Shown piece after piece: positions 56,335 through 64,000 of a DNA stretch of 64,000 nucleotides. Source of the stretch: Metallyticus violacea (Eukaryota; Arthropoda; Insecta; Mantodea; Metallyticidae); assembly GCA_030762175.1 (NCBI GenBank), contig CM060831.1, positions 6,710,501 to 6,774,500 of the forward strand, written 5' to 3'. How positions within the stretch are numbered: position 1 is the first letter of the stretch; each line of letters opens with the position of its first letter. The translations under genes and the position numbers were made by a program. Below the pieces are notes generated by a model. The model did not search any database. It saw only the letters and a list, made by a program, of their open reading frames with translations, and was not told where the DNA came from.

Positions 56335-56520
56335 CTAGGTTTTCCTCTGCAGTTATAAATGGCAAATGCCGGAGAGGGAATTACCTTAAACTCAGGCCTG
56401 GAACGTTTCCTTCCTAAAAAGTAACACTTTCCCAGTTTATTATTTCTTCTCACGTATCGTCAGCGTCCACCGCTTGTGATGCCTTAGTAGTAAAAACGGG
56501 CGTTAAACACTATTAAAAAA
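56335..56520 (+). mobile_element. SINE-A, 5'-truncated
   Basis: Begins within AGGTTTTCCTC, then ATAAATGGCAAATGCCGGAG, GGCCTGGAACGTTTCC, a small change to AAAAAGTAACACTTTCCC, CCACCGCTTGTGATGCC, and GGGCGTTAAACACTATT followed by A. The tRNA head is absent. Confidence 0.88.
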
Positions 56521-58602
56521 AGTAATCAATGTCAAACATAAGTACCTAGATCTTTCATATGTCAAAAATTGCTCGTTGTGGTTAAATCTTCGAGGGCAAT
56601 TTCAAAAAGTATCCAATATAATAATTCGTTAAGAACATTATGCATTACAGGCAACTACTTGCACGCTGGCCAATAGTCCAAATACTATTACTAACTGAAA
56701 AACAATCACAGGACTTTAAAATATTCTTGAATTAAGTGCGTTAGAAAAAAAAGTTATAAAATGTAGAATTGTTAATTCTAGTATAAAAACAATAATGTAC
56801 AGCTGGAAATGTGTTTATTATATTAATTTCAGTTTGAGATGCTTATTGTTTGTTTCTTACGTGCATTACTGCAAAGTAGAAGAGGCGTTGACGTACCTGA
56901 AACAAAGAAGAAACAGAAGTGTTACTGCTACAAATTTAGTCAGTTTTATTTTTTACAATTCTACATTATCATCCATGCATTCTGAAACATTTTAAAAAAT
57001 CATTGGAGACTGCCCCCCCCCCAAAGTTGTGTCTTTTTCCATGCTGAGTTCAAATATGCATTCAGAATTTTTCAATCAGGCAAGTTTTTTGTGGCACACG
57101 CCTAATGTTTTAAAATAATTAGTAATTACGAAACACTAAATCGTAAATATACACCAAAAGTTGCCTCCGGAATGTCTGTCTTCATGGTCCAGCAGTAGTT
57201 GACCAGCATACCAGCACTACGTTTGTCTTATATGTGTTTAATATAGTGAAAATCTGCTGACCATCTCATTAGAGACAGCTCCAAGGATTTTTGTGAAGAA
57301 GTTCACGTCGGAGTCCAAGAAGTGAATTTTTAAAGACATGTCGTATCCCTAATCATTGTACGAATTCACTTGATCAATCGCTATATATATTATTGCCTAG
57401 AAAATCACAAGATATACTTAAGATATATAAGATCATTAAGATCCTGAGTTAAAAAGTGAGGTTCTGATGAACAGCTTGCTTTAAATGTAAGATCACTTCT
57501 CTCGTTTCTTTGGTCTTCAGAATGAATTGGGTCGAAGATGGAGTTGTCACTTAAGATCACGAAATATGTACATCTGGTACAGAGTAATCTTCACCATGTG
57601 GCAAGGATCTCATGTGCAGATGCCAAATTGGGATAATTAAATGTATACGTTGTTTTGGATGTGATTCCTTTAATGTTAATTTAGCAGAAATTGCAATCAG
57701 TTGAACGATCTTTCTGTCCTCTCCAAATCATAAGAACTGCAAATTTAATGTTTCCATCCAGTGAGAAGCCTAACACATGATATACAACATATATATGGGA
57801 CCAGTCTTTATCAAAACCTCAAGCTTTACACCAAAAATAATGTTCATGACACTTTTTCACAAGAGGTGAGAAATATCGCCTCAAAGATTTTATAGTTCAC
57901 CACACACACGTAGCAAAAATTGTTCGGGTGATTTAAACACTTTCTTGGCATATTGAAACTTTCGCAAAACTAATAAACACAACAATAAAAACAATAATGC
58001 CGCAGAAAACAGTGCAAGTGTTGACGGGCTCACTACAATTTCAATATCAGCTGTTCGCTTATTATAACAACGTAATATTTAAACGTGTAGAATAAGTTTC
58101 AACATGAACGTGTCTGCAGCATTGCTAACGTATTCTGAATAAAAATGCAACTTCACAAAAAAGTATAATCAAGAAAGTCTTACATACAGAAATATATTAT
58201 GCAAAATAACTATAAAAAACCCCACCTTGTTTGTTGTTTGCTGCAAAAATTCCGATTACAGATTTGAAAAGAATAAAATCTGCACTGGAGTCAGTATTCA
58301 GTTTGCTTGCGAAAAATGTGTTGACCCATGTAATTAGTCTGCTAAGTATAACTTCTGAAATTTGAGAACAAGATTTAAATTAATTATATATTTATACCTC
58401 GAACCCGGAATATGACTTTACTGTCTATCCCTTGTCACCGAACACATTTCTACTCAGCCCCATTCAGCGTGTCAGTTCCCAGAATCTGGAACTCCCTTCC
58501 TCCTGAAATCAGAGATTGTGGATAAAAATGCAATGTAAACGTAGATGTAATTGTCATGCTCTCAACTCTAGGAATCATAAGTCTCCCACTTATTTTTTCT
58601 TT
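56521..58602. other. Long unrecognised AT-rich interval
   Basis: One 10-C run (57013-57022). The plus frame 56795-56995 has no motif. No transposon family from elsewhere in the window recognised. Confidence 0.5.
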
Positions 58603-58634
58603 TTCTTCTTCTTCTTCTTCTTCTTCTTCTTCTT
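58603..58634. repeat. (TTC)n microsatellite
   Basis: About ten TTC units in a longer pyrimidine tract (58590-58650). Confidence 0.95.
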
Positions 58635-58833
58635 TTCCCCTCCGCCTGTTTCTTCCTCCCTTTGTACTCGAGAAAAGTTATGGAAGAACAAGCGGACTTT
58701 TAACACTATCATTATTTAACTTTCTAACTTTATCAAAATATGTGCTATATACATTGCAATTATTATATATATTAAATTTGTTCGTTTTTATATAAATATG
58801 TATATTGTGTTAGTGTTACTCATCTATTACAGT

Positions 58834-59114
58834 ACCGCCACGGGTGGTCGAGGTCGTTAAGGCGCGGACACGTGAGCGGAAGGTCTGGGTTCGAATCCCG
58901 CCAGGACCATCCTTCCTGACTGAGGTTTTATCCACAGTTTCCTCAGTCCTCGTAAATGGCAAGTGCCGGGGAGGTACCCTAAACTTAGGCCTGGAACGTT
59001 TCCTTCCTTAAAAAATCCTTCCCAATTTATCATTTCATCAAATGCGACATCAGTGATCACCGCCTGTGATGTCTCAGTAGTAAAAACCGGAGTTAAACAT
59101 CATTAAAAAAAAAA
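58834..59114 (+). mobile_element. SINE-A, full length
   Basis: A box GGTGGTCGAGGTCGTTAAG, B box GGTTCGAATCC (the consensus is GGGG before it, here one G shorter), complete body, 3' end GAGTTAAACATC and 13 A. TACAGT flanks at 58828-58833 and 59122-59127. Confidence 0.92.
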
Positions 59115-60495
59115 AAACTAGTACAGTGAAAGAGGATGTCCCATGGCCCCAACTCTTGCCAGGTAAAACAAATTATACTGATCATTAGCGTTTTCCTCTT
59201 AATGAACTTAAGTTTATTGTAGGCACTAGTTGATGTGCCTCTTTGTCATTGAAAGCTCCAGTGAAACACTATGAAGCAAATTCCTGACCAAAATACGAAA
59301 CGCCCCAGAGGACCGGCTGGATAATCGCAAGTAGATTACAGCCACCTGACGTCTCTTAAAGCACAAAGCCATGAAAGGACATGCAGTAATGAAGCTGGAG
59401 GCAATGCGCAAGCGCACATCATCCCATCCAATAACTCTTTTGCACGTCATGATGCTCGCCTGGACCCACATTGATTCACAACGGGCAGTCGCTATCGTAA
59501 AGGTGTGCAGGTCGGAAAGTAACACTGGACATTATTAAGGGGCGATTTATCACAAGAGGCACCCGTGCGTAAGTGTGCAGATCGGAAAGTAGCAGGCAAG
59601 CAAGTCGGAAAGTGACGATAACAAGCAAAAAAAGTTTATAAATTAGCGCTTGGCTAAAATAACTTAAACATGCATTCAATGTAGTTAAGCGCATTAATAT
59701 CTTCACACCCCCAATCGAGGTCAAATAGGGCAAGTATGATCCAGTTTTTAGAAGTATGCCAATTAAAGTATTAAAGTGCGCTTTTTCACTATCTCACCTT
59801 CTCTCTCTCACTCTATACAAAGAGAAGCATTGGTTCGTATTTTTTTCGACAAAACGATTAACCCTGTTTTGACAAATGACCTACCCTTTTATTATAAATT
59901 CAGCAAAGCGTTATTTCAAAAAGATTGTATAAGTAAAACTGTTCAGAGAACAGTTTGGTGACTGCAATTTATGAAAATTTGTGGCTCCATGCTTTAAGAA
60001 GTAACACCTTGGGGAACCATACAAACAGAAGTATCTAAAGAGTTTTAGAACAAAGCTTAGACAAGACGGTTTTAAATTATGCCAATGGCACTCAAGAAGT
60101 TTCCGATGATCGATATTTCCTTGTTCTTTTACTAGTCATGGTCATATGAGCAAGCTGACGTCACTTAAGACTTCATATCATTGGTTAATATGTGCCTTGA
60201 CTAAACGCTCGAGTGGTTTTATTGCTTTTGGTTGATGTGAGCACTAGGTCTCTTCCATCTGAGCTCGCACCGTGACAGGTTATAGGTAACAAGTTCTTAT
60301 AAGAGAATGTAATTGTTTCGGACTGCCTTTAGAAATTGAAAGCAGAGTTTCTTTCCTACCACGGTGACCAAAGTTTGGACTTATTTTGTAATTTGTTTTG
60401 TTATACATAGAATTTTTTTTTGCTACTATTAGGAAAATGTTATAATATATTGTCAGAGCATAACCAATACCGGTTAGGATCGATGGTTTAATCTT
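59115..60495. other. Unrecognised interval with a short repeated motif
   Basis: GTGTGCAGGTCGGAAAGTA (59503) recurs as GTGTGCAGATCGGAAAGTA (59573) and partly as CAAGTCGGAAAGTGACG (59600). Three spaced copies within ~110 bp cause the overlapping minus frames 59226-59525 and 59476-59733. No gene recognised. Confidence 0.45.
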
Positions 60496-60680
60496 TAAGT
60501 ATGACTTCCTTCAGAAGGGAAGTAAAACCGTGGGTCCCTTGTCGTAGATTTACGGCACGTAAAAGAACCTCAAGCTCAAGAGAACCGGCCTCTGAGAAAA
60601 TTTCATCGACCATTTCGTACCCTGAATTGAGTAGGTCGCTCATGACTTGTGATGTTAAAGAGCGTCCGTAAATAAACCAT
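60496..60680 (+). mobile_element. SINE-B, 5'-truncated
   Basis: Begins TAAGTATGACTTCC, at the same body position as the 36492 copy, and runs through AAGTAAAACCGTGGGTCCC, TACGGCACGTAAAAGAACC to GTTAAAGAGCGTCCGTAAAT. No A tail remains. Confidence 0.88.
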
Positions 60681-60794
60681 ATATACACAGTGTAACAAAT
60701 AGGCATGTCAAAATTGTGGGGAAACATTCCTTACGTATACAGAATAAAAACATATCATATGAACATTGTCCGCAATTGCTTTATTTCCTTGTTA

Positions 60795-61045
60795 GAACCC
60801 TTTTCCTACACCAGCATTACATGGGAGACTATTCAAAATGCCACGGATACATCCATCAACCCGCCGTCGCCTGGAATCTCTGATGCGCTGAGGTATTCCT
60901 GAAGTATCTCGTATTATCTGGCAGCCTTGCAGAATACGAGCACGAATATTGTCTACACCTTCGGCGAATCCATAGATCATATGAGCATCTGCCAACTCCA
61001 CATTTGAATACCTCATTTTATTGTACCTAGAACGAGATCCTGGTA
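60795..61045 (-). mobile_element. Extremely deleted DUF4817-type transposon
   Basis: The minus-strand frame 60792-61052 reads RYSNVELADAHMIYGFAEG. This is the extreme N-terminus of a transposase group whose intact members start with this block (RYSNEELADMHMIYGFAEGN). It continues in the same frame to CQIIRDTSGIPQRIRDSRRR and RVDGCIRG, the extreme C-terminus. Roughly 280 residues between them are missing, leaving an uninterrupted 86-codon frame joining both ends. Such derivatives resemble MITEs. No clear inverted repeats found. Confidence 0.7.
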
Positions 61046-61901
61046 AACACACAGAACTGACAATACGTGCTCGGTGCTACGTCAAGCAATGACGTGAGTA
61101 GCATAAGAAATCCTCATTTGCTAAATACTTTTTCTTGGATTTTGCCCAAAACATTTAGCATGGAGAAATGTATTACAACTGAATAAACCTTAATTTGAAA
61201 TAATGTCTGCTCTTGCTACATTAAGTGATTACATGGCAACGTGGTGGATTATGCTACGTGACGCGAATCTTGTATTGGAGCATTTGGAAAAAGATGTAGA
61301 TATGAGCGAATCCGTGGGTGCTGTCATAAACCATTTCAGAACCATGTTTAACTGATAAGCTAAGATTATAAATAGTGGCGAAAATCTTTAAGCCAGTATT
61401 ACATTGGCTTGATGTTAAAGTTCGTAACTGTTTTTTGCTGTGACAAAACTGTATTGTACGCTCGTTTGAAATGAGGAGAAAATAAGACGTTAATCGGCAA
61501 TACAGTGAGGTTATTTGACATACTGCAGCCTCTGCAATCGGAAAAGGGCAAGACAGAGTTCATCGCATGTAAAATTGTTGTTGCTGTTTTTTTTTTTTTT
61601 TTTTTAATTTCAATGTTTACCGAATTAAAAATAACGATAATAATAAGCACTAACCAACCCGTGTTATTTATAAGGTATGTTGAAAATAATTCCCGTTAGT
61701 AACAAATCATTGCCTGCATCTGTGTAGAAAATCCTGAATTTCATGTAAATATCTTTCCGTAAGGACACGACGGTTTGGACCACGTTTCTTCTCATTGAGA
61801 GAATCCATTCTTCAAGAGTATGTTTATGTAGTGTGAAGCGGGATTTCCTTGCTTCAACCCTCCCCCGCAATAATCAATTCTGTATACTTTAGATTTAATC
61901 A
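61046..61901. other. Unrecognised interval
   Basis: T run at ~61588-61606. Frames 61399-61650 and 61664-61870 (minus) have no known motif. Confidence 0.4.
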
Positions 61902-61992
61902 TAAAATCCTTTCCCAATTTATCATTTCATCTCATGTATCATCAGTGTCCACCGCCTCAGCAGTAAAAACGGGCATTAAACACCATTATTTT
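61902..61992 (+). mobile_element. SINE-A 3' end
   Basis: TAAAATCCTTTCCCAATTT, ATCATTTCATCTCATGTATC, AGTGTCCACCGCC, a 10-bp deletion, then CAGCAGTAAAAACGGGC and ATTAAACACC. Only the last third of SINE-A is present. Confidence 0.88.
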
Positions 61993-64000
61993 TTTTTTAA
62001 TCATGTTTGCATTAATTTACTTGTTTCATGTGCATTTGAAGATCTGTTGTAATGCTCATAATACTTTCCAGCAATAGTGTTCATACATGAAAGTTTGACT
62101 TTACTTCTTGCAACTTTTTATTTGTATAGCAAAACCTTGAGTCAAACGGATTATGTACCGTTAGGTCCTGAGAATTCTTAAGAAGAGTCCGAGTCGAAGA
62201 TGTTCTATTGTATACGTCAGGAAGCCTTAGCTTTGTTATGTCAGCTAAGAGGAAGAATCGTTAAACTTTGCCGTTGCCAGGAAACGTGTGTGTGTGGAGG
62301 CAAATAACCTTTAGAAGTACAAGTTAACGGTATCCGGTATAAAGACGAACAAAACTCATAAGTTATACGTAATTTAGTAGCCAATCAGAAACACCCACGA
62401 AGGCGGAATAACCAATAAAAAAAAGGTTCTAGATTATTCTAAAGCAAGATTTTGGAAGATAGAAAGTAGCGTCTAGACCTACAGATTGCGATGATTATAT
62501 AAGATAACAATTTTGAGGCCCCGTGACGGATAGTCAGTCAGACAAGATATGCTGATACTTATGCTTAGATGCTCAATTATCGTCAGTACTTAGATTATAC
62601 TTGTACTTTTCTACATGGTAATTCGTATCGTCAGTTTAGTGAGATTTTATAGTTGAGCGAGACTTTAATTGAGTGACATTTTAGCTACAGTAGCGTTCGG
62701 CTGAATGTAAAGGTGGAACATTGCTGGAGATAACTTAGAGAAGTTATCAGTGACTGAATCTAGCCCAAAGATGATAGAAGTCGATTGCGAATAATTCTGA
62801 TTAGACAATGCAATAGTGAAGACCCGTGGTCTTCTCAAGAAATAGCGGTGATTTATAGTTTTGAACAACAAGTCGTGTTTTTCACTACAATCACTAAGCT
62901 TATCAATTTCCTGCCAGTTTCCCAATTTCTTTCCCTCCAGCACATTACAGATGACCTACGCCGTCTGTGGGAGAAGAAGTGAAGAGGAACACATTAATAC
63001 AATCAACTAAAAATAATAACCTATCAAATATTTTATCTCTCCCTCCCCTCATATATTATACGACAACACATATCTTATCAGACTAAAGCACATCACACGC
63101 TTTTCATTGTTCCCTTTAAAAATGGATGGGCTGGCTTTTTAGGGGCAGCATCTACAACCCGACTGCACCAACCTTTTATCCAGTTTATACGTAATTACTC
63201 ATTTCATTGTTTTTAACTCAAATTTAAATTATTTCTTAGAGCTGACATGAATTTATTGGTGACTGTGCGCTGCTTAGGCAAGATTCTTACGCCTGTATCC
63301 TCTAGTACATTACAAACACATCAGAACGAATTTGGCTGCACTGGTGACCTGTTTCATACCTGTTATCATGGCAAAGATAGACGCTTGCTTTATACTCCCA
63401 GATAGCAAGTACAGTCAAAACTGTGAAACAGTAAGTGGGCAGCAACCTGGGTGGGGAAAAATGTGAGTCGTTGACTGGCTGTCCCGTTTCCATAGCGGCC
63501 TAGAAGAATGCGCGAGCCGGCGAGCACTAACTACCAAAACTAAAATTGCAAGGCAGTTTTTTGTCACTTGTGGCGTCGTTGATAGTGTGCATATAATAGC
63601 GATTGTTTGAAAATAGTACGTTCATCTTCGCCCTGGCGGAACTAAGCATGACAGCTTTTCTTTTGTGCGATATCTGGTAAATATACCAGATAACCACTTG
63701 GTGTCAACACGTTTGCGAAAATTCCGAAGGACATTGCTGTATTCTTAAAACTGCCGAATCCTGAAGAACACGCTGGACATTATTTCCAGAAGTGATCTGC
63801 ATCATTGTTGCTTGATTCAGGAGCTGACCTACAAACCATCAAGTGACACGGAGGTTCGACATTGAATAATGTAACAGAAGGTTGTGTAGGGGGAGCTGTG
63901 AGAATAAAAAGGAAATTGCTTCGAGTATCCTTGGTCTGGAAGAGAATGTAGAGATTAATAAACAAAAAATCAAAATTGTCTGTGGAATTTCTCAAGCAGA
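61993..64000. other. Unrecognised interval with promoter-like cluster and hairpin
   Basis: 62380-62540 holds CCAAT-like motifs, TTCTAGATTATTC, TATATAAG and TCAGTC (see findings). 63671-63690 is a perfect 8-bp hairpin, ATCTGGTA and TACCAGAT around AATA. Frames 62665-62943 and 63780-63995 (minus) have no known motif. No gene called. Confidence 0.4.

Overview
This is a eukaryotic, AT-rich, repeat-dense window, most likely from an arthropod and probably an insect. The evidence is the mix of elements: many mariner/Tc1 transposases, Penelope-like elements with GIY-YIG endonucleases, a piggyBac relic, RNase H-bearing LINEs and two tRNA-derived SINE families. A cockroach- or termite-like insect would fit, but that is a low-confidence guess from the style of the repeats. 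I found no host gene, no rRNA and no convincing functional tRNA. Nearly every open reading frame is short, and those I can identify are transposon-derived. The window looks like intergenic or intronic DNA built by waves of transposition.

Layout. 1-9.4 kb: a LINE relic split by a SINE, two decayed mariner-type elements, a 1.17-kb Tc1/mariner-type element with perfect 26-bp terminal inverted repeats (5584-6757), and a SINE. 9.4-15 kb: a second SINE family, transposase pieces in both orientations, a full-length mariner (10782-12065), and a 5'-truncated Penelope-like element with an uninterrupted 204-residue GIY-YIG frame between near-identical inverted terminal repeats (14073-15040). 15-21.3 kb: SINEs, two LINE tails and a truncated mariner. 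21.3-25.2 kb: mostly unrecognised AT-rich DNA with a tandem array of ~140-bp units (24090-24612). 25-36.4 kb: SINEs, piggyBac, five mariner relics, and a second near-full-length copy of the 10782 mariner family. 36.5-41 kb: two decayed copies, in opposite orientation, of a protein family widespread in arthropods that I know only as uncharacterised, plus an RNase H LINE tail. 42.4-54.3 kb: the tandem unit again in reverse orientation, three mariner relics, three internally deleted or decayed transposons of a second transposase group, a second Penelope-like relic, and an AT-rich minisatellite invaded by one of those transposons. 54.3-64 kb: sparse, with SINE pieces, a tRNA-like relic and a speculative promoter-like cluster near 62.4-62.54 kb.

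Names used here. SINE-A (12 copies) has a tRNA-like head and a ~200-bp body ending in a short motif before the A tail. SINE-B (5 copies) has another body but shares the sequence just after the B box with SINE-A. Mariner-A has copies at 10782, 35088 and 20850. Mariner-B has copies at 4400 and 53168. R1, R2 and R3 are dispersed repeats I could not classify. All transposase and reverse-transcriptase assignments rest on recognising conserved motifs by eye in conceptual translations, not on a database search. Boundaries without inverted repeats or target-site duplications are approximate.
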